A stretch of DNA of 64,000 bases from Zoroaster sp. YZ-2022 (Eukaryota > Echinodermata > Asteroidea > Forcipulatida > Zoroasteridae). Shown piece by piece: positions 22,541 to 33,560 of this stretch. How positions within the stretch are numbered: position 1 is the first letter of the stretch; each line of letters begins with the position of its first letter. Where the stretch lies: contig CM055828.1 in assembly GCA_029582265.1 (NCBI GenBank), forward strand, positions 18,350,964 to 18,414,963, written 5' to 3'. The position numbers were made by a program, and so were the translations under genes. The notes under the pieces are model-generated. The model was given only the letters and a program-made list of their open reading frames with translations, ran no database searches and had not been told where the DNA came from.

Positions 22541-23261
22541 GGGTCGCCTGGGAGTCCGGTGAGCCCCGCCCGCCGCGACCGTCCCCGGTGGCGGCGGCGC
22601 GGCCGTTCGCTCCCGGTGTCGACCGCGTCATGGCGACCCGGGTCCGCGGGCGATTGTCGCGAGCCCTGCCGACCCGTCTTGAAACACGGACCAAGGAGTC
22701 TATCGGGCCCGCAAGTTGGAGGGCCGCAGGTCGAGGCCCCGAGGCGCAACGAGAATGAGAACTAAATAATAACATTCTTGAATGTTACCTTGGCTGCCAT
22801 CTTGGATTTATTGATTATCTGATTACACCATGATAATTTAAATGTTCTTCATGTACGTTTTGGCTCATAAAGCCTAAGGGTACCCCAAAAATAATAGCTG
22901 TAAGGTGAATAGTAAATGACTTACAATCATTTTAGTGAATTTGCGCCATTTTGAACGCCATCTTGGAATTTTAGGTTTCCTGATTACTCAATGACACTTG
23001 TATTGGTCTTAATGGATTTCTTGACCCCTAAAACCAGAGGGTAGACACCAAAATTACAACTCTAGGATGGATAATAAATGATTTATGGCCATTTTAAGGT
23101 AACGGCGGCCATCTTGGACGCCATTTTGAAAATAACAGCTTTCCGGAAGTCCGAATTTATTAGATTTTTAATATGTTATTCCTGATGTCAAATACTACCA
23201 AAAACCGTTGAAAAACCTTTTGTTGCAATTTTTTTGGGGTAAAACTGTATATTGACCGGAC
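20961..23261 (+). mobile_element. Foldback/TIR element with captured 28S rRNA (complete copy)
   Basis: The left end GACGGGTCAAT (20,961) and right end (reverse-complement GTCCGGTCAAT, ending 23,261) are each next to TA, a possible target duplication. The left arm, about 870 bp, is built of about 160-bp subrepeats with CAAGATGGCGTCCAAGATGG cores. The right arm, about 500 bp (22,759-23,261), is the inverted form with similar subrepeats (CCATCTTGGA at 22,798, 22,965 and 23,107) and shares the outer 250 bp almost exactly (GTAGACACCAAAATTACAAC, CATTTTGAAAATAACAGC). The middle is 28S rRNA. Long inverted arms made of tandem subrepeats around an unrelated core are the hallmark of foldback elements. 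No transposase is encoded, so movement would need one in trans. Confidence 0.8.
21831..22758 (+). rRNA. 28S rRNA 5' fragment (copy B), captured and non-functional
   Basis: It is the same fragment as 14,951-15,667 but longer, running from the C1/D1 boundary through D2 to CTTGAAACACGGACCAAGGA (about 22,678) and on to GAGGCGCAACGAGAATGAG in the D3 neighbourhood. It lacks the first about 60 nt and everything after about the first quarter of 28S. D2 is very GC-rich, in strong contrast to the AT-rich surroundings. Both junctions are with foldback arms. As an rRNA gene it is a pseudogene; as a marker it could identify the host lineage. Confidence 0.92.
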
Positions 23262-24480
23262 TAATAAAATAATAAAAAGAAAAGAAATAAAATACATAAG
23301 TTAAAATTAAAAAGAAGATCTAGATCTCTTGCCTCAAAATCAAATTTAATTGATTTTGTATTTAAATTAACTCCGGTGCCTGAAAACCTTTTGTCAAGGG
23401 CGCATTGGAAAACTCTTACTATGAAATTGATTGCCTATAAACGAAAGCAAAAAGAAGAAATAAATTCTTTAAAAAATCATCTGCGCATCAATGACTGTTA
23501 ATTTGACTGCATCAATCGCGAAAATATGTGAAACGTCATATTTCACGATGAGGTAATTGAAGTCATGAATGCCAAAAAACGATCTGTTAGAATTCACTCT
23601 TAGATTCAGAACAAGCGTTAACAATTCCAAAACTGTGTACAAAAATGACAGCTCCAAATAAAGGACAACGACATTGAAATTACCGTAAACTGTTTGGACA
23701 CGAAGGTGCTGGCGACGACGAAACGTAATGTATTATATTCTAATTAGATACTGCAGTGTACAGTGAATGTAAACACAAGGCATATACAGTGTATACACTG
23801 CATATGCCTCTTGTCTGTGTGAGAGAACTTCAAGGCCGTTCACACGCGAAATGGGCTGTGCAATGGTACTTCTGAATAGTTGTTCACTTAAACTTCCGTT
23901 TTCGACCGGAAAGAGAGGTCAAATTGGGTCATGTCTGTGTACGAAATTTGACATAATTCAAGATGATGCAAAGACTATAATTTGAACGTAACTGGTACGA
24001 CATTGTCTGGTAATGCTATGCATTCCAGTGCTTAATATAAACATGATCGTAAACATTATGTATTGGAATGTTCAATAAAGGTTGCACGAAATAATGAATA
24101 ATTAACAACATATGTTTGTCTAGGTCTATTGAAAATATATAAATTTTAATGATAATTATTTTCTTTGCATGGGAAAAACGCGATTGGAAACATTTTGTCC
24201 TTATTGGAAATAAGCAAATCGTATTTTCTTTTCAAGTACAATTTTGTGGTTTTGAAATAATAAGTTGTTTTTAACAAAATCAATTTTCAGTTTTTTCCCC
24301 AAAAAAAGACAAACTAGGTAAGGGGCGGCAATTTGCACCCTTATAAACCTCATTCATAGCACAACTGAGTTAAATACATAACACATACTACATATCATAA
24401 TATTCCCTCCATTCAGATTGGACTTCAAACACTTGTTTACTCGTCTTTTATACTATTTCTTAAACTCCAAGATAGCAATT
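23262..24480. other. Non-coding; one unit of the 62-63-kb repeat
   Basis: At 23,886-23,975 a CTTCCG..GACCGGAA / GGTCAAATTGGGTCATGTC stretch resembles a single unit of the 150-bp tandem repeat at 62,357-63,430. CATATACAGTGTATACACTG (23,780) is a short palindrome. No gene seen. Confidence 0.45.
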
Positions 24481-24489
24481 CCATCCGAA

Positions 24490-24690
24490 TATACCCTTTA
24501 ACCCTTCCATGGTCATCGCAGGACATTTCTCCAGACCAAACTTCATGCCGAAGTCATCGCTGAAGATCCGTACAGTGTGCACCAAGGAATCAATCTCTTT
24601 CTCATTCTTCGCAAACAACTTCAGGCCATCCATGAAGAGCAGATGATTAATCCTGCATCAATCCTTCGTCATCTCGTATCCGCGTCACGG
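24490..24690 (-). pseudogene. Non-LTR reverse transcriptase palm fragment
   Basis: The minus strand encodes INHLLFMDGLKLFAKNEKEI, then DSLVHTVRIFSDDFGMKFGL and EKC, which fits the catalytic palm (normally MDD, here MDG) and following helix of a non-LTR retrotransposon reverse transcriptase. Only about 70 residues remain, so it is a dead fragment. The clade cannot be fixed from this length. Confidence 0.65.
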
Positions 24691-24699
24691 TCAGAGGGG

Positions 24700-25450
24700 G
24701 AGGATGCAAAGTTATTTTAGAAATTGTTTGGGCTGTTCTTTTTTTCTAAAATATTTCACTATGTTTCATCATCCGATATAATTAGGACAGAATTGATTTG
24801 CGCCAAATGGGACACTAAACGTTGGAAGCAATTTCTCTAAAATAATTGAAGACTTAATTGCCTGCATTTTAAACACCGATTGACAATATTCCGGGAGCAA
24901 TCTTGTTTGTGTGCAGTGAAATATTTCATATACAGCAGTACCAGTCCGTTTTTAACCAATATCGTTACAAACCTGTAGCACTGTAGTTTAGATTATTTTA
25001 ATGTCTTTAAACATACTGAAATTCCCAAATTCTTAACAAGGCCAATACATCTTTAAATGTTATCCTTATTTGCATTTTTTTTATAAATGTTCTTATTGTA
25101 AAACTTCATAAATATAGACTGCCTATAAAGTAAATAATCAAATATTCATTATTAAATGTAACCTCTTTATAATATTTCTAAACATGATGTTTACGATCAT
25201 ATTTATATTTACTGAACTTTTCCGTATGTGTTTTATGCACATTTAATGAGCCTATTGAAATATGAGTAATTATAGACTGCAAGTAATGAATAACACTAAC
25301 CGACAATGCAAAGTCATACCAATTACGTTAAAACTATATAGACAGTCAGTCACATTCTGATAACCAATCAGTATTTGAATGCACCATTAACTATATCTGA
25401 ACATCATGTTGACAATGATATTGACCAAAAAAAATTACAGATGTGTGTTT
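24700..25450. other. AT-rich non-coding
   Basis: No gene, RNA or terminal repeat recognised. Confidence 0.5.
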
Positions 25451-25454
25451 TGTA

Positions 25455-25710
25455 CACTCACTGGCCAAAAGTATTGCAACATGCTCAAAATAGCACTTTA
25501 CAAGTAACAGGTGAGATGATCATTTATTCCGATTTCATCGATCTTGTATTACATAATTTCCGAGCAAGAACAGTAAAAAAGAACATTGACTTCAAAACAC
25601 AGGCACTTTCAAGAAGTCTTAAGTAGTGTAAATAAAATAAAATAAATTATTGTAACACAGTTCTCCAAACTGAACTTTGGGGATGTTGCAATACTTATGG
25701 TCAGTGAGTG
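25455..25710. mobile_element. Tc1/mariner-type MITE, 256 bp (copy 1)
   Basis: Inverted ends CACTCACTGGCCAAAAGTAT (left) and reverse-complement CACTGACCATAAGTATTGCA (right), with TA at the left edge. An almost identical 256-bp copy lies at 54,556-54,811. It has no coding capacity; it would need a Tc1/mariner transposase in trans. Confidence 0.85.
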
Positions 25711-26368
25711 TGTAATAATGCAATGATAACTTCAGAACAGCACCCAATACAACCTGATACACAATAATGCAACACAAGGCACCTCTAAAATCCCTCCTTG
25801 TGACCATTCCCCATCCCAGGGGCGCAAAACCCAGGGATGATGGAACATATCTCCTCCAATAATTAAGAGGGCCCACCAATACAATTACCCACTGAATATT
25901 TTCCCAAATATTTGTTTTCTAATAAATTCTAGGCCTATTTAACCCTTAAAATTTATAAGAACTCATTATATTTCTCTGTGATAATATGTTTAAATGTATT
26001 CTCAGAGTGCATTACAGAGAATCTAGAACCCTAAATAACGTCTGATTGCACCCCATCCCCAGTGTGTAGGGAAAATGGGAATCAAACGTTTTCTTTATTT
26101 AAAGGGGCAATATCGTCACGATCAGAGCAGACTTTCAACAGGGCATGGAATCCTAGTTTAAGATGATGTCCTAGTTTAAGATTGTCAGGACTGATGTCAT
26201 ACCATGAATTATTTACTCATTATGTTTATAATTTTCTTTTATTTGTTACTTGTTTACTTCTTTTCTTTCCAGCCTTTGTAACTCAAAGACTGAGACGAGT
26301 TTATGTTTATTTGCTTGAATAAAACCTACCAACACACGGTCTATTTTTGTTGTTTAATGAGCCATGGT

Positions 26369-26475
<107 letters not shown>

Positions 26476-27639
26476 TGAGAGTGAGTGACGTATGTTTTAG
26501 ATAGCAAATCGCGAGCAAGGCGCAAGGTTTGATGGGATTTTTCAGCAATTCAAAAATCTGCTAGGCAGGGTTGCAAGACGAACCGCCAGATGTCGCCGGT
26601 TGCGAAATTTTGAATTTTGTGGCAAGATTTGCCTGTTCATATACCGTGAGTATTGCCATAATCATTTAATGAACCATTGATATTTATGACTGGATAGTTA
26701 TTTGACATTTTGATCATGCTTGGATTTTCTGAAGATATTAATGTGAATTTTGGACAATACTGTCGACATTTGAATTCTTGTTCTTTATTAGAATTATTAT
26801 GACAACTGAATGGTGATTTGCTTGTAAATTGTCGAATTCACAATTTGAAGTAAGGCTTTAGTATTTAGAATTAAATTAAATGATTTTTATGTAACGTCAT
26901 TTTGGCTCGAATAAGGAATGTATTCAGATATACTAAATTATAAGAAATTTCCCTGATTTTGAATTTAAAGCATTAGAGCTATATTTTGTAAATAATTACA
27001 GATGGCTCGTGGGCCAGTGTTGGGCCGAAGACGACAGCTTTACTAAATGAATGTGTCGTAGTTCTACAGACCAGCTGTAGATAAAGTTCCGTGGACCGGA
27101 TTCTACCGTGAGGCCACAGAATGTGTCCGAGGGGACCTGTGAGCCTGTAGTACCCCAAGTGCCAGAGAATGCCGATCACAGACGGCAGGACTCCAACACC
27201 TCACTGGATGGAGTGTCTTAGTTCCTAACATCTGGACACTTGAAATAAACCGGTATCGCGCAACGCGTTAACCACGGTGGGCCCATTTAAACTTGGTTTC
27301 CTGAGAATTGTTTTAGTCATCCGAGAATTGTTTTATTTATCTGAGAATTGTAATCAATGATAGATATTTATATTACGGTTTGATCCAGTTCGACAGGGAT
27401 TTGAATTATTCTTATTATTTTTATAAACGTAACTGGTTTAATATACACAAGTTAGAAATAGAAATGTGGTCTGAAAACTGAATTTTGTGATGAGTTAAGA
27501 ATAATCAATTAGATGTGATACTAATTTGATAAGGTTAAGTTTGTAATAAGTTTGTAAGAGTATCTAAGTTTTGAGTAGTGAACTTGAAGATTTGAGTTTG
27601 GCTTGGTCTGACGAGACTTTGATATTTAAAGTTGAATTT

Positions 27640-27748
<109 letters not shown>

Positions 27749-28075
27749 GGGGGTATTTTTTTTTTTTAATTATTTATTTTAAATTAAATTTCTAAATTTG
27801 ATTTAAGGTGTCAGTTTGGTGTTTTCTTTCTGATTTACACATTTGTCCTTGATAGGGTGACAAACGGCCCGGGAAATTTTATGTTTTCGCTCCGCATTCC
27901 AGGCGCGCGTTACAAAGATGAATACAGTGACTGCAAATTACTGGCTCAATTATGCAACAGCAACGGTAATATAACCTCATACATCATGTGGGAAATTATT
28001 TTCAGTCACGGAATTAATCTAAAACAAGCACTCCGATTCTATATCCTGTTGATCGTGACGATACTGCTCCTTTAA

Positions 28076-28330
28076 GCTTTCATTTCAGAAATTGAACGAA
28101 ACAGAACCTTTCAGGGATAAGTACCAGTTAATTAAAAATTCATATTAATATAAGATGGGACCCCACGTTTTAATCCTCAGGTTGCATGTGTCTACGCAAT
28201 ATATTGAATGTAACGGGTCGAGGGCGTGGGCAGTCTCCGACTGGCCAGCGCAGCTGTCAATCAGAATCAAGAGCGTTTGATATTGCATGTAGCCTCCACT
28301 ATCATCAGAACATTGATCAACCCTTAATAA
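28076..28330 (+). repeat. Dispersed repeat shared with 41.99-42.15 kb
   Basis: TAAGCTTTCATTT, ATTGAACGAAA, GTACCAGT and GCTGTCAATCAGAATCAAG occur in the same order and spacing at about 41,992-42,145. The partner lies inside a TTAA-bounded MITE, so this is probably a fragment of the same family. Confidence 0.6.
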
Positions 28331-29327
28331 AAAATAACAACAAATATCCTTAAAAGAACAGTCTGAAGTGTAGTTAAACAGCAAATAACGTCCCCGAACC
28401 CATTGCGACACTCTCATATGAACTTGCAAAAACATCTTCCTTTTTTGATTTCGTTTTTTGATTTTATATCAAATGCAAAGCCAGTCAGTTTTTAAAACAG
28501 ATTCGCCCGAAAATAAGCAATATGACAGCCCGTTATATGATCGAATTTAAAATTCTCACTCATTGGCCAATTTAACTTACGTGGACTCGGTGGTTGAGTT
28601 TAGGGCGTGTCAACGAAAGCCTGTTGGGTACAAAGAGCTCGTAGATATTTCCTACTGCACAGTTACCAAACATTCCATGTGCCTTGAAGTTTCATTTACT
28701 GCAAGGAAAGTTCATATTCAAACTGCATTTTGTTTAGAGTTACCACGATTCCAAAGTACATCTGAATGCAAAGTAAGTGGAAGTATCGCATTTATGTAGG
28801 GTTATTTATGCAGTTAAAACAATTTCAAAGCTTATTTGTTATTAGCAAATGTTTAACAGGTCAGTTTTGTAATTACTTGCTTTCAGAGAATAACGACAGG
28901 TATAACTCTGACATAAACGTTCCAAGCAAGAATGAATCCATAATTTAATGTGGAACCTCTTAATAAAGTAAATAAAAGTCTCCCTTTATCTGGTTTCCGC
29001 GCAGACCCGTGCGTCGGCATTTTTTTTTTTTTTTTTTTTGCTATTAAACGATGTCAAAGAAAATGAACACAAAAATAGCGCGCGTCACCGCACCGATTTT
29101 TAAGTCGACCTATGACCAGAAACTGAAGACTTTAAATTTTTGGCCTTAATTCTTTAGATTTTAGGTTTTAGTTTTTGTTTACTATTATTATTACTTTTCT
29201 TACAGTAGTGTATATCACCGGGGTGTGTAATTGTATTTGTCATTGACTCTGGCACATTATTATACATCACAATTGTGTTCATTAGTATTGAATCAATCTT
29301 ATTTTTGGTTTACCCATCCACGTATGG
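28331..29327. other. Non-coding with a dispersed repeat at 28.98-29.14 kb
   Basis: CAGACCCGTGCGTCGGCATT plus T-run, AAACGATGTC and GCGTCACCGCACCGATTT recur together at 60,910-61,125, and part recurs at 36,676-36,760. No gene found. Confidence 0.5.
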
Positions 29328-30094
29328 GGCACCATTTGTCAAATAATTCAAAATGAAAATGCATGCAATTTTTCGTTTTTCACTATTTGTTCTTTAACAT
29401 AATTTATAAAGCATGAAATTGCTCGCAATGGTTCACTTACATTAATTATAAACCATAGAAAAGTGTGCAATCTTTTAATTTTCATTATTCATAAACCATA
29501 GAAACGTTTGCATTCGTGTAATGTTCATCATTTATAAACCATGAAATTGCACGCAATGGTTCATCTTCATTATTTATAAACCATAGAAACGGGTGCAATC
29601 GTGTAATTATCACTATTTATAAACCTGAAATTACACGCCAGTAGTTTTTCATGGTTTATAAACCATAGAAAAGGATGTATTTGTTTAATTTCCATGGTGT
29701 ACACACCATGGAAATTCACGCAATTGTTCGTTTTCATTATTTGTAACCATAGTTCATTTTCATTATTTAAGGGTGAAAAGGGTGTATTTTTGTAATTTCC
29801 ATGGTTTGTAAATAAAAAAAACTACTGGCATGTAATTTCATGTTTATAAATAGTAAAAATTATACGATTGCACACTTTTCCGTGGTTTATAAATAATGAA
29901 ACTGAACTATTTCGTGCAATTTCATGTTTAGAAATAATGAGAATTATACGATTGTACACTTTTCTATGGTTTATAAATAATGATAATGAACCATGACGTA
30001 AATTTCATGATTGATAAATAATGAAAATTACACGTTTACACACTTTTTATGTGGTTAATGAAAATTTGTATTTCCAATTATTTGATAAAGGGTG
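29328..30094. mobile_element. Foldback repeat of ATAAACCATAG words
   Basis: Outer ends are inverted: left GGCACCATTTGTCAAATAAT (29,328), right reverse-complement GGCACCCTTTATCAAATAAT (ending 30,094). The left half has direct about-75-bp units ATTATAAACCATAGAAAAG, and the right half carries the same units inverted (TATGGTTTATAAATAATG). This is a non-autonomous foldback element about 170 bp upstream of the signal-peptide exon at 30,265. Confidence 0.75.
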
Positions 30095-30264
30095 CCTATA
30101 AAGTCCAAACGTCTTTGTAAATGTCTAGTGGGCAAGTTTGTGTCACTTCGTGAGACCAGTGATTAGTTATTCAATGCCATTTTCATTAATTACAGATATC
30201 CATTATCCACTCAATATTTAGCAGTTGACAATAAAATAGATTTTGATTTTGTATTTTTCCTCAG

Positions 30265-30343
30265 ATGACTAACTTATTTGTTTCCCTTTTGGTTGTAACA
30301 TTCGTTTGTGTGATAGAAGGGAGCTGCCCTGATTTGAATAATC
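30265..30343 (+). CDS. Signal-peptide exon of a secreted peptide gene
   Basis: A TTTTTCCTCAG acceptor directly precedes ATG, and GTAAGT follows at 30,344. The exon encodes MTNLFVSLLVVTFVCVIEGS then CPDLNN. That is a typical signal peptide: short N-terminus, hydrophobic core LFVSLLVVTFVCVI, and likely cleavage around EG-S/C. The exon ends in phase 1. Two downstream exons accept phase 1: 32,424-32,752 (Cys-rich) and 35,754-35,872 (insulin-type A chain). A signal-peptide exon ending in phase 1 is common in secreted peptide genes. The acceptor before ATG implies an untranslated upstream exon. There is no transcript evidence. Confidence 0.55.
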
Positions 30344-30687
30344 GTAAGTTATTGCTGGGTTTACTTGTTTACATGTTGTGGGTCTGAGGTTGAAGGTGTG
30401 CGTGTTCGTTTATTTAAGGGGTAAATCATACAGTTTTTGAAACCATTCTTGTCGAATATAAATGGTCCCCAGTAAGAACCGGTCAGGGCATGCGAACATG
30501 GAATCTCTGTTGAGTTCACTCTGGTTGTACTAGAAAATTTGTATTTGACACATGAAATCAAATACGCTGGTAATGTTTTGACAATAATGTTCACTTAAAA
30601 TGCCATTCTAATTATTGTCGTAGTAACCAATCACCTCAATGTGATGACCTGATGATATATAAATTAAATCGGGAGGGTGGCCTCAGC

Positions 30688-30714
30688 TTTCGATCCAAAC
30701 CGGACCTTCATCAG
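30688..30714 (-). ncRNA. Hammerhead-ribozyme-like core in PLE terminal region (copy 2)
   Basis: Same arrangement as at 314-340: CTGATGA, stem GGTCC/GGATC, GAAA. The core is conserved between copies, but the base at the cleavage triplet is again GCC rather than a GUC-type NUH site. It supports the PLE assignment; catalysis is doubtful. Confidence 0.4.
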
Positions 30715-31029
30715 AGGCATAGACAAAATATAAACATAAGAACACATCCATTTATAGGGGAAAGGGTAAGCAAATGATCATGGGAAGGTATCCAAAAAAG
30801 CAGGAAAATAGTAGCCAATTAAAAATAGGCACCAATCTAGCAAAGCCAATAGGAGTGTGGGAAGTGAACAAAGGAATGATTAGTGAGCCACATAATAGGA
30901 CGGGCTGCATGGTCGATGTAGCTGCTTGTGGTAAAGTTAGGATTTGAGTAGAAGATCACACACAGGGATAGTACAACAAAAAGCGTCAACACCATACAAA
31001 TTGCGGTGTTGGTGTGTGGGTGTAATTAG

Positions 31030-32415
31030 CTAGATTATAATTGTCCTAAAAGAGAAAAGTGGCAACAGAGAACAGGTGGGAAAGAAATAATGACATGGTA
31101 ACATAAGGGTAAAAAAAGATATCACGGCAGTGGACGAAATCAAGTAATAGAAATGATAAGTAAAAAATAGCTGGGTTATTTGTAATACCTGTGTTGATGT
31201 TAAGACCAGACGGTTGAAGTGTGTTGAGTTGATGTATCCAGTGTGACTCACTAAGGTTTGCAATGTGTCATCGCCAGTGCAGGCTTCAAATACAAAACGT
31301 TCAACATCGTTAATACTATGATTAGGGGTGTAGAAGTGGATTGCTACAGGGTAGGGTTTTTTGGTTTTCACAGAGGAGACATCGTTGGCAACACAGAGAC
31401 ACAATTTGGTGTTTGTCTCTCCTGCATATTGTATACCACATCTTTTACATGAGAATACATATACAACATTGCGTGTGTCACACTGGGATTTAGTTTTGAA
31501 GGTGAGGCCAGTACTGTGGCTTTTCACCTTCTGAGCAGGTTTGAGATGCAAACAGGTTTTGCATCTCGAGTGGGTACAATTAGAGCACCCCTGTGACTCA
31601 TGATCAGTAAGGTTAAGGTCACTGTTGGTGCTAGGGAGCCTAGCCCGAACCAGTATATCGCTGAGGTTGCAGGGGCGACGGAAAGCAATCAATGAGGGCT
31701 CACGGATGGCTGAGCGCAACCTGTTAGAGGAGTGTAAAATAGTCATGTTATCATTTACGATAGATAAAAGTCTGGGTAATCTGGGGTGATAGGTAGTGAC
31801 CAGGGGAACTCTGTTGGGAATGGTTTTCTTGTTACCCGGGGTAGCCAAGAAGGTGTTATGGGGGGTACTCAGGGCCCTGTTGATTGCTAGTTGGACCCTG
31901 CGTTTGCTATGACCCCGAGATACAAGGTGTTGCCTCAGTTCAGACGACCGCCTCCTGTATAAGTATCAGTGGAACAGATACGTCTTATACGGGGGCAATA
32001 GCCTCTTTGCAGTGCTTGTCAGAAAGGAGGTATTGATGAGTGTCAGTTGGTTTACAGTAGACATCAGTCGAGATGCCCTGGGGAGATTTGTTGATGGTGA
32101 CGTCTAGGAAGTTCACGCTATTAGGAGAGTAGTTGGTATTGAACATGATGGTAGGATGGAATTAATTAATGTAGTTGAAGAATTCACCTAGTCTATCTTG
32201 GCCACCACACCAATTGGAGAAAATATCATCAATAAATCTCCACCATACTAGAGGGCGGTGGGGGCAGAAGATAGCAATCTGTCTTCAAGGTCGGACATAA
32301 ACAGATTAGCGTATGAGGGCGCCATCTTAGTGCCCATGGCTGTACCTTGTACAATTGCATTATTGTTAAAAAACATAATTTGATTTGAAATGCTTTGAAT
32401 ATAACTCATTTTTTT
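31030..32415 (-). pseudogene. Penelope-like element, 5'-truncated (RT palm, GIY-YIG)
   Basis: Palm motifs on the minus strand: QGTAMGTKMAPSYANLFM (about 32,300-32,355) and RFIDDIFSNW with the catalytic Asp pair (about 32,210-32,240). A 272-residue open frame (31,848-31,030) then carries the linker (VTTYHPRLPRLLSIVNDN, RSAIREPSLIAFRRP), a CX2CX4CX2C knot (CSNCTHSRCKTC, residues 88-99) and a GIY-YIG nuclease (VVYVFSCKRCGIQYAGET, residues 128-145; HFYTPNHS later). Sequence upstream of the palm is missing: similarity ends at about 32,415, exactly beside the acceptor of the Cys-rich exon. Truncation at the 5' end is usual for target-primed insertion. Frames of palm and C-terminus differ, so it is inactive. 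Confidence 0.85.
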
Positions 32416-32423
32416 CTTCACAG

Positions 32424-32752
32424 ATTACCCTATCTGTATGACAAAAGAGACGTTTTCATCAAATAACCTGAGGTTTGCAACGGCAGCCTGCAAAAAATTT
32501 CGTACCAGTCTTTGTACTTTGGGTGGTTTGTCAGGAGCCTTTCATGCAGGCTACCGTAACAACAACTGGGGCATGTACAACAAGAAAAGAGGAACTGCAC
32601 GGGTCTCTGTATGTGAACAACCCATTCATCACAATAATTGTTACGCGATAAATACAGCTACTGCTAGCTATATTCCATACGCCAATACACAAGTTGAAAC
32701 TCAAAAAGCATATTGTTGCAGAAAGATTTTTCCTGATACTAGAAAGGGTTAA
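32424..32752 (+). CDS. Cys-rich secreted-protein exon (candidate, unknown family)
   Basis: A strong acceptor (TTTTTTTCTTCACAG) precedes this exon, and it opens in phase 1, matching the signal-peptide exon. It encodes about 109 residues to TAA at 32,750, with Cys in CM, AACKK, SLCTL, VSVCEQ, NNCYA and AYCCRK contexts. Notable stretches are NNNWGMYNKKRG and YIPYANTQVETQKAYCC. Joined to 30,265-30,343 it gives a small secreted protein of about 135 residues with eight to nine Cys. I do not recognise the family. A decayed copy lies at 1,902-2,190. The alternative is that it is read as a terminal exon alternative to 35,754, or is chance open sequence. Confidence 0.4.
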
Positions 32753-33216
32753 AAGTTAATTCGTTTGGTATTGTTGTGCACTAGTGATATGTTCGTTCAT
32801 TAATTTGAATGTTTTAAATTAACGTAGTAAAGGTCTTATAAAGGAAAATAATATGGCATGTAGGCCTATTATTAAACTCTCTGGGACTCTGGAACAATGG
32901 ACTTGGTCTATCAACAAGGGGGATTGCAACATAATTCAATATGTTTGCGCATTGTGTCGTGTATTGAGGAATAAATTTGACCCACTCCTTAACACCCTTA
33001 TGATACAATTGTGTTTTTCACACTGGAATCTTAAAAACTATAAAAAATGAAGTTTTATGAGGATATTTCTCTCAGCTTCTGGATAGTTAAAATTGTTAGC
33101 TGCTGTGCACACATTTCAGTCATGCGACCACTTTCAATGCATTCTGGGAACAACTAGTTTTACCTAGTAAGTTTTCTTGCCCAATATATGAATTAACATA
33201 AATAGTGATATGGATG

Positions 33217-33560
33217 TGAATATGCCTTTAATGTACCTTTTTAGTAAAAGCAAATCATATTATGTGGTTAAAATCTTTCCAAATCATATTTTGGTACACA
33301 ATGTACCAGAATCGTGGTTATAAAGTGCCTCTAGTGGTGACTTTAGTGACGTAACATTTATGTACTAAAGTCAATGTTCGACGGCCAACGAATGGAAAAA
33401 AAAAAATATTTGTTTAACCAAAAATTGGTAGAGCGCTCCCAAAAATTTACCTTATATAATAGATCTGAAAATTGGATAAAGATTTCAGATATTACGGTGG
33501 GGGTGCACAATGCAAATAACAAAATAAACAAATAAATAAAATAAATAAATAAACGAAAAA
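33217..33560 (+). mobile_element. Probable A-tailed retroposon insertion (copy 2 only)
   Basis: About 340 bp with no counterpart at the matching point of copy 1 (about 2,665). It ends in an AAATAAAT-type tail (33,515-33,557), as SINE- or LINE-derived inserts do. No tRNA promoter boxes seen. A deletion in copy 1 would give the same picture. Confidence 0.45.

Noticed and set aside
14951..22758. Functional rDNA locus
   Set aside because: Both 28S stretches lack the gene's start and most of its length, have no 18S, 5.8S or ITS nearby, and are bounded by transposon arms.
27001..27180. Possible tail of an LTR-retrotransposon polyprotein
   Set aside because: A few suggestive residues only; stops interrupt it and no LTR, integrase or protease was found nearby.
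32853..33050. 65-codon plus-strand ORF after the Cys-rich exon
   Set aside because: It overlaps an equally long ORF on the other strand, has no splice support, and its counterpart in copy 1 is disrupted.
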